64,000 nucleotides of DNA from Comamonadaceae bacterium UBA2121 (GCA_002331385.1 DCYB01000011.1:62001-126000); one strand, 5' to 3'; shown: positions 8,909-17,111, counted from the stretch's first letter. Translations and numbers: made by a program. The notes: generated by a model from the letters alone, not told the origin.

Positions 8909-9835
8909 TCACAGCTTCACAAAAATCGCCACGATCGCCGCCACGGCGCCGAGGATCAGCGCGAATTTGGTGATCTTGTAGACGGTCTTATTCCAGGCTT
9001 TGAAGGCGCGGCGGTATTTGCCTGCGTAAAAGGAAATCTTGAACAGGCGGCTGATGAGGCCGCGCGGGTCGCCTTCGTTGTTGGGTGAGCTGGCGGCAGC
9101 GACGACGTTTTTGCCAAGCCAGCGGTTGAGCCACTGCGCGAAGCCGTTGGTCATGGGGCGTTCGACGTCGCAGAACAGCACGATGCGGTTGCCTTCGCTG
9201 CGGTTTTCGGCCCAGTGCATGTAGGTTTCGTCGAAGATCACGCCTTCGCCGTCGCGCCAGCTGTAGGGCTGACCATCTACCGAGATCATGCAGCGGTCAT
9301 CGTTGGGCGTGAGCAGTCCGAGGTGGTAACGCAGCGATCCGGCATACGGGTCGCGGTGCAGGTTCAGCTTGGCGCCGGGCGGCAGTTCGGCAAACATGGC
9401 CGCCTTCACGGTCGGGATTTGCGCCACCAGCGAGGTGGTGACGGGGCACAGCTCCATGGCCGAGGGGTGCGCGTCGCCGTACCACTTCAGGTAAAAGCGC
9501 TTCCAGCCGGTTTTGAAGAAGGAGTTGAAACCGGCGTCATCGTTGTTCGCTGCCGCCTTGATCTGCATGTTTTTCTGCAGGTTCACGGCTTCTTCGCGGA
9601 TCTCTTTCCAATGCGCCTGCAGCGGCGCGAGCTCCGGAAAGGTGCTGGTGGGCAGATAAGCCGTGCGCGGCACCTTCGAGAAGGCGAGCATGAAGACGTT
9701 GAACGGCGCGGTGAAGGTCGAGTGATCGAACAACTGGCGCATGGCCTTGTGCCGCACGTTGCCGCGCAGGTGCATGTACAGCCCGCACAGCGGGAAGAGA
9801 AGCACGAGGAACAGGAGAATGATCTTGAAAGCCAT
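8909..9835 (-). CDS. lpxO: LpxO-type lipid A hydroxylase (aspartyl/asparaginyl beta-hydroxylase family)
   Basis: Fe(II)/2-oxoglutarate dioxygenase of the family that 2-hydroxylates lipid A acyl chains. The 308-residue product has an N-terminal membrane helix (about 3-20), a dioxygenase core and a second hydrophobic helix at the C-terminus (about 288-306). The iron ligands are visible as H160-x-D162 (LNLHRDPYAG) and H207 (YMHWAENRS). The 2-oxoglutarate-binding Arg is probably in the NRSEGNR stretch. The LpxO call is by overall resemblance; another beta-hydroxylase substrate is possible. Confidence 0.8.
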   Translation of the reverse strand: MAFKIILLFLVLLFPLCGLYMHLRGNVRHKAMRQLFDHSTFTAPFNVFMLAFSKVPRTAYLPTSTFPELAPLQAHWKEIREEAVNLQKNMQIKAAANNDDAGFNSFFKTGWKRFYLKWYGDAHPSAMELCPVTTSLVAQIPTVKAAMFAELPPGAKLNLHRDPYAGSLRYHLGLLTPNDDRCMISVDGQPYSWRDGEGVIFDETYMHWAENRSEGNRIVLFCDVERPMTNGFAQWLNRWLGKNVVAAASSPNNEGDPRGLISRLFKISFYAGKYRRAFKAWNKTVYKITKFALILGAVAAIVAIFVKL

Positions 9836-10001
9836 GGTATGACCGCCTGAGCCAGGGCGGGCCGGCTCGCTTGAGCGACGCTTTCCGGGCGGAGGAAAAG
9901 CGTGCTGTAGAAAACGTGATGTCGGTTAAGAGTTTATCCGTTTGGTGCACATTTGGCGGAATTTGCCCTGAATGACGCGGCCGTGTGCCCAATAACGCGC
10001 A

Positions 10002-10340
10002 TCACAGCAGGCGCGTGCCCAGTGGCACCTCGCGGTCGGGCACGCACAGTGCGACCTCGCCGTCGGCGTTGTGAAAGCCGGTGACGAGGCATTCGCTCAT
10101 CAGCGGGCCAATCTGCTTTTTGGGAAAATTCACGACCGCCACGACCAGACGGCCGACGAGGTCTTCGGGCTGGTACAGCGCGGTGATCTGCGCGCTTGAT
10201 TTGCGCACGCCCAGTTCCGGGCCAAAGTCCACCTGCAGTTTATAGGCCGGTTTGCGCGCCTCCTTGAAGACTTCGGCCGTCACCACGCGGCCCACGCGCA
10301 GTTCTACTTTCATGAAGTCGTTCCAGTCGATTTCCTGCAT
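10002..10340 (-). CDS. csaA: CsaA-like tRNA-binding (EMAP/OB-fold) protein
   Basis: A 112-residue free-standing tRNA-binding OB domain, the same fold that is appended to MetRS and PheRS. Family signatures visible include FMKVELRVGRV (9-19), KPAYKLQVDFG (30-40), SSAQITALYQPEDLVG (49-64) and VVNFPKKQIGPLMSE (69-83). CsaA proteins have been linked to protein secretion or chaperone activity, but the physiological role is uncertain. It is divergently oriented from the methyltransferase at 10505. Confidence 0.88.
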   Translation of the reverse strand: MQEIDWNDFMKVELRVGRVVTAEVFKEARKPAYKLQVDFGPELGVRKSSAQITALYQPEDLVGRLVVAVVNFPKKQIGPLMSECLVTGFHNADGEVALCVPDREVPLGTRLL

Positions 10341-10504
10341 ATGCGAGTCGGCTCCTTGCTTTGTTGCGCGTTGCGCTGACGTGTAGAGGATTGGATGCGC
10401 CCATTGTGCTCAGGTTGCCCGGCGCAATTGTTGAGCAACGCTTGAACTTACTTCCTGCAGTTCGCCGGGGGAAAAGCGCGAGCGCGTATGCTTGCGCCCC
10501 AGAT

Positions 10505-11779
10505 ATGAACCCTTTGCAATTGTTTTTGCCCTGCGCCGCTGGCGTCGAGGGCTTTCTGGCCGATGAGGTGCATGCCATCACCGGCTACAGCGGGCACGAC
10601 CTGATGGTCGGGCGCGGCGGCGTGCTGGTGCGCGGCAGCTGGCGCGACGCGATGCTGCTGAACCTGCACAGCCGGCTGGCGCAGCGCGTGCTGGTGCAAC
10701 TGTCGCAGTCCATGTACCGCAGCGAGAACGATCTGTACCGCGCTGCCAGCGAGGTGGCGTGGGAGATCTGGTTTTCCACGCGCGAGACGTTCAAGATTGA
10801 AGTCACCGCACAGCACAGTCCGCTCACCAGTTTGAATTTTGCCGCGCTGCGAGTGAAAGATGCGATTGCCGATCGTTTTCGTGCCAGAACGCAGGACAAA
10901 CGCCCTAGCGTGGAAACGCGCCATCCCGACGTGCGTGTGCACTTGCACCTGACCACGGACGAAGCCACGATCTACATCGACACCTCGGGCGAAGCGCTGT
11001 TCAAGCGCGGCTGGCGCGAGGACAAGGGCGATGCGCCGCTCAAGGAAACGCTGGCCGCCGCGATGATCGCCGCGACCGGCTGGGACCCGCACGGTGAGCA
11101 GCCGCAGCCCCTGTACGACCCGTGCTGCGGCAGCGGCACCGTGCTGATCGAGGCGGCGCAGATCGCGCGGCGCATTCCACCGGGCATCCTGCGCCGGTTT
11201 GCGTTTGAAAAGCTGGTGCCGTTCCAGCGGCATGTGTGGGAAGCCATGCTCGACGACGCCGAAGCCGCCATCCTGCCCGAGAGCCCGGTGGGCATCTACG
11301 GCTCGGACATCGCGTTCCGCATGGTCGATTTTGCGCAGCGCAATGCCGAGCGTGCAGGCGTGGCCGACACCATCGAATTGCGCGGTGGCGATGCGTTGCA
11401 GCGGATGCCGCCGTGCGAGCAGCCCGGCGTCATGCTGCTCAATCCGCCCTACGGTGAGCGGATTGCTGCCGCAGGTGTGGCGGGGCGCGACGCGCGCGAG
11501 CGCATGGGCGTGGTGGAGCGCGCAGGCCGCGAAACCGCGCAAACGGAAGATGGCGTGGAGTTCTTCAGCCAGTTGGCGGCGCATTGGAAGAAAAACTATG
11601 CCGGCTGGAGCGCCTACATGCTCACGCCCGACATGAAGCTGCCCGGCAAGATGCGCCTGAAAGAGTCGCGCCGCACGCCGATGTGGAACGGCCCGATCGA
11701 ATGCCGCCTGTTCCGCTTCGACATGATCAAGGGTGCCGTGAAGCCACGCAAACCCGCACCAGAGGGCGACGTTGCGTGA
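10505..11779 (+). CDS. rlmL: THUMP-domain 23S rRNA (guanine-N2) methyltransferase, RlmL type
   Basis: A 424-residue SAM-dependent RNA methyltransferase from ATG 10505. The N-terminal half carries ferredoxin-like and THUMP domains (LQLFLPCAAGVEGFLADEV at the start); the C-terminal half is the Rossmann methyltransferase with DPCCGSGTVLIEA (about 205-217) and the catalytic NPPYGER motif (about 315-321). E. coli fuses RlmL to RlmK; here only the RlmL half is present. The stop overlaps the next gene by four bases. Confidence 0.88.
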   Translation: MNPLQLFLPCAAGVEGFLADEVHAITGYSGHDLMVGRGGVLVRGSWRDAMLLNLHSRLAQRVLVQLSQSMYRSENDLYRAASEVAWEIWFSTRETFKIEVTAQHSPLTSLNFAALRVKDAIADRFRARTQDKRPSVETRHPDVRVHLHLTTDEATIYIDTSGEALFKRGWREDKGDAPLKETLAAAMIAATGWDPHGEQPQPLYDPCCGSGTVLIEAAQIARRIPPGILRRFAFEKLVPFQRHVWEAMLDDAEAAILPESPVGIYGSDIAFRMVDFAQRNAERAGVADTIELRGGDALQRMPPCEQPGVMLLNPPYGERIAAAGVAGRDARERMGVVERAGRETAQTEDGVEFFSQLAAHWKKNYAGWSAYMLTPDMKLPGKMRLKESRRTPMWNGPIECRLFRFDMIKGAVKPRKPAPEGDVA

Positions 11780-12258
11780 AGATCGTCCTGCGCTGGCCAC
11801 AATGCAATGAAGGATTCGAGGGGCCGCAGCCACGCCCCCTGGTGCTCGACACGAATGTCGTGCTGGACATGCTGATCTTCGACGATCCGCACGTTCCGCC
11901 TATTAAGTCGCTGCTGACGGAAGGGCACCTGCGCTGGATTGCCGATGAGGCCCAGCGCATCGAGTTGGAACGGGTGCTGGAGTACAGCCAGATCGCGCCG
12001 CGCGTGGCCTTTTACGGCAAGACCGTCGTGGGCGTGCTCAAGGCGTTTGATGAGGCCGTGGACTATGTCGCCACGGCGCCCAGAATCCGCTTCACCTGCA
12101 CCGATGCGGATGATCAGCATTTTCTCGATCTTGCCAGCGCGCATCAGGCCGTGCTGGTGAGCAAGGACAAGGCCGTGCTCAAGCTACGCAAGCGCGTGGC
12201 GCAGTATTACGGGGCCACGGTGGGCAATCTCGTCGAGTACGCGCCAGTCGCCGCCTGA
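11776..12258 (+). CDS. PIN-domain protein, COG1569 'putative toxin' family
   Basis: 160 residues if translation starts at GTG 11776, whose GTGA overlaps the rlmL stop; no later in-frame start fits before the core. The PIN fold is evident from LVLDTNVVLDMLIFDD (first acidic Asp, about 22-37), a mid-protein Glu-rich helix (EAQRIELERVL) and the acidic CTDADDQHFLDLA segment (about 112-124), which together can form the Mg-binding RNase site. The family is annotated as a toxin component, but no antitoxin-sized ORF is adjacent. Coupling to an rRNA methyltransferase suggests an RNA-related role. Confidence 0.8.
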   Translation: MKIVLRWPQCNEGFEGPQPRPLVLDTNVVLDMLIFDDPHVPPIKSLLTEGHLRWIADEAQRIELERVLEYSQIAPRVAFYGKTVVGVLKAFDEAVDYVATAPRIRFTCTDADDQHFLDLASAHQAVLVSKDKAVLKLRKRVAQYYGATVGNLVEYAPVAA

Positions 12259-12445
12259 GGAGCGTATGCCCACATCCGTGCGGCGCGGCAACTGTCGCGT
12301 GGCAACCACCCAAGCCACCGCGGTACATACGATTTTTTTCAAGGGCTTCCAAAACTCTCGCCTACCATTGCGCTCTGAGCCCACCCCGGGTTCGCTGGAA
12401 TGACACCGGCATGCGCCCGACATGGCTTCGGTGGGTGGCATGCTG

Positions 12446-12534
12446 ATGGGACGACCCATGCAAGTCCGCTCCATCCTGGAGCGCGGCCTGTGGAGTTCAT
12501 TCACGCTGGAAAGCAGGCGCTGGGACGACCCAGC
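12446..12534 (+). promoter_or_regulatory. guanidine-II (mini-ykkC) riboswitch
   Basis: Two hairpins with identical GGG-ACGA-CCC cores. P1 is at 12446-12459 (ATGGG, loop ACGA 12451-12454, CCCAT). P2 is at 12519-12534 (GCTGGG, loop ACGA 12525-12528, CCCAGC). Tandem ACGR-loop hairpins in front of an SMR transporter define the guanidine-II class. The Shine-Dalgarno AAGGAG (12548-12553) lies just after P2, so guanidine binding probably controls translation. The linker of 59 bases between hairpins is longer than usual for this class. Confidence 0.9.
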
Positions 12535-12559
12535 TATCCCAACTTGCAAGGAGTCTGAA

Positions 12560-12880
12560 ATGGCGTGGGTTTATCTGTTGTTGGCCGGTATTCTGGAAGT
12601 GATCTGGGCGTATTACATGAAGCAGTCTCATGGGTTTACCCGCCTTGTTCCGAGCGCCGTCACCGTTGTCACGATGATCGCCAGCTTCGGATTGCTGGCC
12701 GTGGCCATGCGCAGCCTGCCGCTGGGCACCGCCTACACCATCTGGACCGGCATCGGCGCCGTGGGCGCGTTCATCGTGGGAGTCGTAGTGCTGGGCGAGC
12801 AGCTCACGGCCATGCGTATCGGCGCTGCGGTGCTGATCGTCTCGGGGTTGGTATTGATGAAGCTTTCGTCTTCATCCTGA
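12560..12880 (+). CDS. sugE: SMR-family guanidinium exporter Gdx (SugE)
   Basis: Small multidrug resistance protein of 106 residues with four transmembrane helices, working as a dual-topology dimer that exchanges guanidinium for protons. The essential helix-1 Glu is residue 13 (AGILEVIWAYYMK) and the Gdx-type signature LGTAYTIWTGIGAVGAF spans about 55-71. The start ATG 12560 sits 6 bases behind AAGGAG. The preceding guanidine-II riboswitch strongly supports the guanidinium (Gdx) rather than the quaternary-amine (EmrE) subtype. Confidence 0.95.
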   Translation: MAWVYLLLAGILEVIWAYYMKQSHGFTRLVPSAVTVVTMIASFGLLAVAMRSLPLGTAYTIWTGIGAVGAFIVGVVVLGEQLTAMRIGAAVLIVSGLVLMKLSSSS

Positions 12881-13394
12881 ACGGCCAAGCCGCATGGGGA
12901 AGCAGCATCCTCAATGGCGCTGCTTCACCGCATGCGGCGGGCGCCAGACAGAAGCGCTCCTCAAATTGACCCTCTCTATTGCTTTCGTTAAGTTCATTAT
13001 TATTGTGTATTGAGACACGTCTGTGAATAGGTGTGATGCACGAATCCAACACCTGTTCTAGGGTGCCATTGCCAGTGACCTCTGCAAGGCCTGAATGGCC
13101 GATCCGGTCACGGGGGGCCGTGCGCGTCGGAGGGGTTCACATTGGTTTACGAAATCGACCAATGCGCGCCGGAATGAGCGCGCGCGCCGATGGCGCATGG
13201 CCGGTGCGGATGTGCGGGCCAGTGGTGGCTGCAGGGGTGCCTGGCCAGATCGCATTCCCTTGCCCCTGAGCCGCCACGGGGGGCGCGCACAGCGTACAGT
13301 TACGCCTGCGGCGCGCCCGGCACGTGGGGCGGACCCCGGCGACGGGGCGCGCCATGCCTTACAGTTGAATCTCCTCTTCACGGACCACATCACC
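12881..13394. other. 514-bp intergenic region with a long hairpin
   Basis: No convincing gene. A long imperfect hairpin lies at 12889-12938 (outer arms GCCGCATG / CATGCGGC, inner arms GAAGCAGC / GCTGCTTC); it lacks a T tract, so it is at best a weak or Rho-assisted sugE terminator. A TGAGAC half-site at 13011-13016 resembles the IclR-associated motif seen at 15106 and 21043. The open frame running from 13095 into murA shows no protein-like composition and is probably untranslated. Confidence 0.6.
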
Positions 13395-14696
13395 ATGTCC
13401 AACCTGATAGTGCACGGTGGCAAGCCGCTGCGCGGGCGCATCACGCCGTCCGCCAACAAGAATGCAGTTCTGCCCATCCTGTGCGCCACCTTGCTCACGC
13501 GCGAGCCCCTGAAGCTTGTCGGCGTGCCCGACATCACCGACGTGCGCAAGATCCTCGACATCTTCCGTGTGCTGGGCAGCGCAGTGCGCTGGGACAGCGA
13601 AACCGGCACGCTCGACCTGCACCACAAGGACACGCATTTCGACGCGAGCCAGCATCGCCTGCCCGAGGAAATGCGTTCATCGATCATGCTCGTGCCGCCG
13701 CTGCTGGCACGCTTTGGCGTGGCGCGGCTGGAAGACAACGTCAAGGGCTGCACGCTGGGCGTGCGCGAGATCGATCCGCACGTCGAGGTGTTCCGCAACT
13801 TTGGCGGGCTGGTGGAGCGCTCGCTCGGCTCGCTGCTCATTCACCGCGACGGGCCGCTCAAGGCCGTGAACCACTGGCTGGATTACGCCTCGGTCACGAC
13901 GACGGAAAACTTCGTGCTCTGCGCCGCGTCGGCGCAAGGCACCTCCACGCTGAACAACGCCGCGTCCGAGCCGCATGTGCAGGAGTTCTGCCGCTTCATG
14001 CAGATGCTGGGCGTGCAGATCGAAGGGCTGGGCACGTCGCGCGTCACCGTACATGGCGGGGCGGTGCTGGGCGGCGGTGAGTTCCGCTTTGATGAAGATT
14101 TTCACGAAATCACCACCTTCCTCGCCCTGGGCGCCATCACGGGCGGCGATGTGGTGGTGAAGAACTCCGCGCCGGAGAACTTCCCCCTGATCGACCGCAC
14201 GTTCGCCAAATTCGGCGTGCACGTGGAACACAAGGATGGCTGGTCGCGCGCGTGGCGCGAAGGCAAGCTGCAGGTGCAGACGCCGTTCACCAGCAACACG
14301 CTGACCAAGGTGGAAGCGGCGCCGTGGCCGTATTTCCCGGTGGACCTGTTGCCGATCTTCATCGCGCTGGGGGTGTCTGCCGAGGGCAATGCCATGTTCT
14401 GGAACAAGGTGTATGACGGCGCACTCGGCTGGACTGGCGAGCTGACCAAGTTCGGCGCACATGTGTTCTCGTCCGATCCGCACCGCATCATCACCTTTGG
14501 CGGCCAGCCGCTCTCGCCAGCGCTGGTGGAGAGCCCCTACATCATCCGCGTGGCGATTGCCCTGTTCATGGTGGCGGCCAGTATCCAGGGCCGATCGGAG
14601 ATCCGCAACGCCACGCCCATCCGCCGGGCGCACCCGCGCTTTGTGGAAAACCTGCGCAGCCTCGGCGCACAGGTGGAGTGGACCGAGGAGGAATGA
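13395..14696 (+). CDS. murA: UDP-N-acetylglucosamine 1-carboxyvinyltransferase (MurA family)
   Basis: A 433-residue EPSP-synthase-fold enzyme that should transfer enolpyruvate from PEP to UDP-GlcNAc, the first committed step of peptidoglycan synthesis. Residues equivalent to MurA active-site positions are visible: K22/N23 (SANKNAVLP), R94 (EEMRSS), catalytic Cys 119 (VKGCTLGVREIDPH) with R124, and the Asp in FPVDLLPI. The loops diverge from canonical MurA (no GCAIGARPVDLH or GFPTDMQAQ pattern), so this may be a second MurA paralog. Start chosen at ATG 13395, where family similarity begins; a longer open frame is rejected. Confidence 0.82.
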   Translation: MSNLIVHGGKPLRGRITPSANKNAVLPILCATLLTREPLKLVGVPDITDVRKILDIFRVLGSAVRWDSETGTLDLHHKDTHFDASQHRLPEEMRSSIMLVPPLLARFGVARLEDNVKGCTLGVREIDPHVEVFRNFGGLVERSLGSLLIHRDGPLKAVNHWLDYASVTTTENFVLCAASAQGTSTLNNAASEPHVQEFCRFMQMLGVQIEGLGTSRVTVHGGAVLGGGEFRFDEDFHEITTFLALGAITGGDVVVKNSAPENFPLIDRTFAKFGVHVEHKDGWSRAWREGKLQVQTPFTSNTLTKVEAAPWPYFPVDLLPIFIALGVSAEGNAMFWNKVYDGALGWTGELTKFGAHVFSSDPHRIITFGGQPLSPALVESPYIIRVAIALFMVAASIQGRSEIRNATPIRRAHPRFVENLRSLGAQVEWTEEE

Positions 14697-14733
14697 CGCA
14701 GCTCGTCCTATGGGTGGGAGTGTTTCTAGGTAA

Positions 14734-14832
14734 TAACCCTATGGTTTGTGCTAGTGCTGCTGCAGTGCAGCATGAATATCAGTAGTGGTTTATACTTAGC
14801 GGCATAGGGTAAACACCTAAACGTTAACCCTA
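14734..14832 (+). promoter_or_regulatory. inverted-repeat leader with three TAACCCTA-type sites
   Basis: TAACCCTATG at 14734-14743 is matched in inverse by CATAGGGT at 14803-14810, and TTAACCCTA at 14824-14832 is a third copy. The second and third (TAGGGTAA 14805-14812 with TTAACCCTA) can form a hairpin. A sigma-70-like -10 element TATACT lies at 14791-14796, placing the hairpin at the extreme 5' end of a transcript. This could be a protein-binding region or a 5'-UTR regulatory structure for the 25-codon ORF at 14896. Confidence 0.5.
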
Positions 14833-14895
14833 GCAAATGCCATGTACGAGATGCACATCGCGTTTGCCTCCAAGGCATCTCATGGGAGTATCACC

Positions 14896-14973
14896 ATGCG
14901 TTACGTTATCGAATCGTTGATCGAGTTCATCCAGGAAGCCCGCGAAGCCCATCTGGAAATCGCGAGCCAGTAA
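14896..14973 (+). CDS. small ORF of 25 codons, unknown
   Basis: ATG 14896 to TAA 14971-14973, preceded by GGGAG at a suitable distance. The 25-residue product (MRYVIESLIEFIQEAREAHL plus EIASQ) is predicted to form one amphipathic acidic helix with no Cys or membrane segment. It stands alone between a structured leader and a terminator-like hairpin at 15030, which together look like a short dedicated transcription unit. I do not recognise the family; it could also be the coding part of a small regulatory RNA. Confidence 0.55.
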   Translation: MRYVIESLIEFIQEAREAHLEIASQ

Positions 14974-15029
14974 TTCGCTTCCAAAATCCAGTGCCGGGCG
15001 TGGCTCCCGTAGCGCTGGTAAAGAGACTC

Positions 15030-15065
15030 AGCTCCTCCGTCGTCTGGCGTTGGAGCTTTTCTTTT
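15030..15065 (+). terminator. probable Rho-independent terminator after the small ORF
   Basis: AGCTCC (15030-15035) pairs with GGAGCT (15052-15057) around a 16-base loop and is followed by TTTTCTTTT. It would end the transcript of the 25-codon ORF. Confidence 0.65.
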
Positions 15066-15105
15066 GTCTGCGTGCGCCGCAATAATTGACTAGAATTCGG
15101 AAAAT

Positions 15106-15121
15106 TGAGACGTGTGTCTCA
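15106..15121. promoter_or_regulatory. candidate IclR operator (autoregulatory)
   Basis: Perfect palindrome TGAGAC-GTGT-GTCTCA located 26-41 bases before the IclR start codon. The same TGAGAC/GTCTCA element recurs in the divergent promoter region at 21041-21079 and at 21158, which suggests one regulator binding all of them. Confidence 0.6.
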
Positions 15122-15146
15122 TCCTATTATTCGAGTTAGGCGATTT

Positions 15147-15929
15147 ATGAATTCAGATGCGGACGGCAAGCTGGTCAGCGCATTGGTGCGAGGGGTGTCC
15201 ATCCTGGGTTGCTTTTCCAACAAGCGCCAGGAACTGAGTGGCAAGGAGCTGATGGACCTTACCGGGCTGCCCAAGCCGACCCTGTTCCGCCTCACCGACA
15301 CGTTGTGCGAGCTGGGGCTGTTGCGCTACTCGGAGCGGCTGTCCAAATTCGTTCCCGGCATCGGGCTGCTTAATCTCTCCTCACCAGTGCTTGCGCGCAT
15401 GCGGCTGCGCCAGTTTGCGCGGCCCCAGATGATGGAGCTGGCCAACTACATGGGCGGGCAGATCCAGATTGGCGTCGGCTCCGGCAACAAGCTGGTGCTC
15501 GTCGAACTGGCCAACGGCATGGACAACAAGGTGTTCACGCCGCAGATCGGTGTGGGCATGTCGCTTGCGCGCACGGCCACCGGGCGGGCCTATCTGCTGC
15601 GCCTGCCCGAGGCGCAACGCGAGGCCTATCTGGCCGACCTCAACCGGCGCAACCCCGAGCGCGCCGCGCACCTCAAGGAGCGCCTCGCGGACGCCACACG
15701 TGATCTGGCCGAGCACGGTTTTTGCCGCAGCCACGGCGATCTGCATCGTGAGATCCAGTCCATCGCCGTGCCGCTATCGCAGCCGATCGATGGCGAATAT
15801 TGGGTCTTTGCCGCCTCGCTGCCCACCTACAACGCCAAGAGCCGCGAGCTGGAAACCGACATCGGTCCACGGCTGATCACGCTGGTGCGCTCCGTTGAAG
15901 GGGTGCTGGGCGCCTCCAGCCTGTCCTGA
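15147..15929 (+). CDS. IclR-family transcriptional regulator
   Basis: 260 residues from ATG 15147. The N-terminal winged helix (about 12-75: ALVRGVSILGCFSNK, then LSGKELMDLTGLPKPTLFRLTDTL as the helix-turn-helix) is followed by the IclR effector domain (about 90-255, with the SLARTATGRAYL segment typical of the ligand pocket). It precedes the CoA-racemase gene by 78 bases on the same strand. It probably controls the surrounding acyl-CoA catabolic genes through the GAGAC palindromes, one of which overlaps its own promoter region. The effector is unknown. Confidence 0.92.
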   Translation: MNSDADGKLVSALVRGVSILGCFSNKRQELSGKELMDLTGLPKPTLFRLTDTLCELGLLRYSERLSKFVPGIGLLNLSSPVLARMRLRQFARPQMMELANYMGGQIQIGVGSGNKLVLVELANGMDNKVFTPQIGVGMSLARTATGRAYLLRLPEAQREAYLADLNRRNPERAAHLKERLADATRDLAEHGFCRSHGDLHREIQSIAVPLSQPIDGEYWVFAASLPTYNAKSRELETDIGPRLITLVRSVEGVLGASSLS

Positions 15930-16007
15930 GCAGCGCTGCCCGCGTCCGCTCGCACGCCTGACATGTGCAGGCCACCAACCACATTCAGACCCAAGGAGAC
16001 AACACCC

Positions 16008-17111
16008 ATGAGCAAGGTACTCGACAGCATCCGCGTCGTGGAAATCGGGGGCCTCGGCCCCGGCCCGTTTTGCGCCATGCATCTGGCCGATCTGGGCGCG
16101 GATGTGATTTCGGTGGTGCGCCCGGCCGAGCCGTCCGGCCCTACGGGCACCCTGCTCAATCGGGGCAAGCGTTCGGTGTTTGCCGATCTCAAGAGCGAAA
16201 CAGGCCGCCAACTGGTGTTGTCGTTGGTGGCGCAGGCCGACGTGCTGATCGAGGGCATGCGCCCCGGCGTGATGGAGCGTCTCGGGCTGGGCCCGCAAGC
16301 GTGCCATGAGGTGAATCCCAAACTGGTCTATGGCCGCATGACCGGCTGGGGGCAGGACGGTCCGCTCGCGCCGCGTGCAGGGCACGACAACAACTACGCC
16401 TCGGTGGCTGGAGCGCTGTGGGGCTGCAGTCCGGCGGATGCCAGGCCCGTGTCATCGTTTGCCATGGTGGGCGACATTGGCGGCGGGGCCCTGTATCTGA
16501 TGACGGGGCTGCTCGCCGGAATCATCCAGGCGCGCGAGACGGGAAAAGGCACGGTGGTGGATGCCGCCATCGTGGATGGTTCGGCGCACATGCTCAATCT
16601 GGCCCTGAGTGCGCGCCAGCGCGGCGCCGTGGCCGATGTGCGCGGCGAAAGCATGTACGACAGTTCGCCGTTCTACGAGACCTATGTTTGCGCCGACGGT
16701 CACTACATCACCATCGGTTCCATCGAGCCGCAGTTCTATGCCTTGCTGCTGCAGGTGCTGGGGCTGGAGGGCGATGCGGACTTTGCCTCTGGCCAGCACG
16801 ATCGCGCCATGTGGCCGCAACGCCGTGCGCGCTTGCAGGCGATTTTCCTCACGCAGTCGCGCGCGCATTGGCAGGCGGTGTTCGAGTCCACCGACGTGTG
16901 CTTCGGGGCGGTGCTCAGTCCGCTGGAGGCGGCGCAGCATCCGCACATGCGCGCGCGCGGTGTCTACAACGAGCAAGGCGGCGTGCTGCAGGCCGCCCCC
17001 GCGCCGCGTTTTGACGGCCAGGCCTATGCCACGCGCCCCGCGTGCGAAGCGGGCGCGCATACCGCGCAGGTGCTGGAAGCCATGCAAAAGCCAGGCGGCG
17101 TCTGGCGTTGA
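16008..17111 (+). CDS. alpha-methylacyl-CoA racemase-like protein (CaiB/BaiF family)
   Basis: 367 residues from ATG 16008 with AAGGAG upstream. The family III CoA-transferase fold opens with VVEIGGLGPGPFCAMHLADL (10-29). The three residues used by alpha-methylacyl-CoA racemases are all visible: His126 (AGHDNNYAS), Asp156 (VGDIGGGA) and Glu240 (SIEPQFY), at nearly the numbering of the M. tuberculosis enzyme MCR. This favours a racemase of 2-methyl-branched acyl-CoA over a true CoA transferase, where an Asp nucleophile would be used differently. It converges on the Bug receptor at 18159. Confidence 0.83.
   Translation: MSKVLDSIRVVEIGGLGPGPFCAMHLADLGADVISVVRPAEPSGPTGTLLNRGKRSVFADLKSETGRQLVLSLVAQADVLIEGMRPGVMERLGLGPQACHEVNPKLVYGRMTGWGQDGPLAPRAGHDNNYASVAGALWGCSPADARPVSSFAMVGDIGGGALYLMTGLLAGIIQARETGKGTVVDAAIVDGSAHMLNLALSARQRGAVADVRGESMYDSSPFYETYVCADGHYITIGSIEPQFYALLLQVLGLEGDADFASGQHDRAMWPQRRARLQAIFLTQSRAHWQAVFESTDVCFGAVLSPLEAAQHPHMRARGVYNEQGGVLQAAPAPRFDGQAYATRPACEAGAHTAQVLEAMQKPGGVWR

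Noticed and set aside
10448..11833. 461-codon minus-strand open frame opposite rlmL
   Set aside because: Composition (His/Arg/Gln rich) is typical of a GC shadow; rlmL has full motifs.
11776..12258. PIN gene as part of a toxin-antitoxin module
   Set aside because: No antitoxin-like ORF lies upstream or downstream; neighbours are rlmL and a riboswitch.
13095..13394. Extension of the MurA frame 100 codons upstream
   Set aside because: Arg/Gly/Ala-rich sequence with no MurA similarity; the family begins at ATG 13395.
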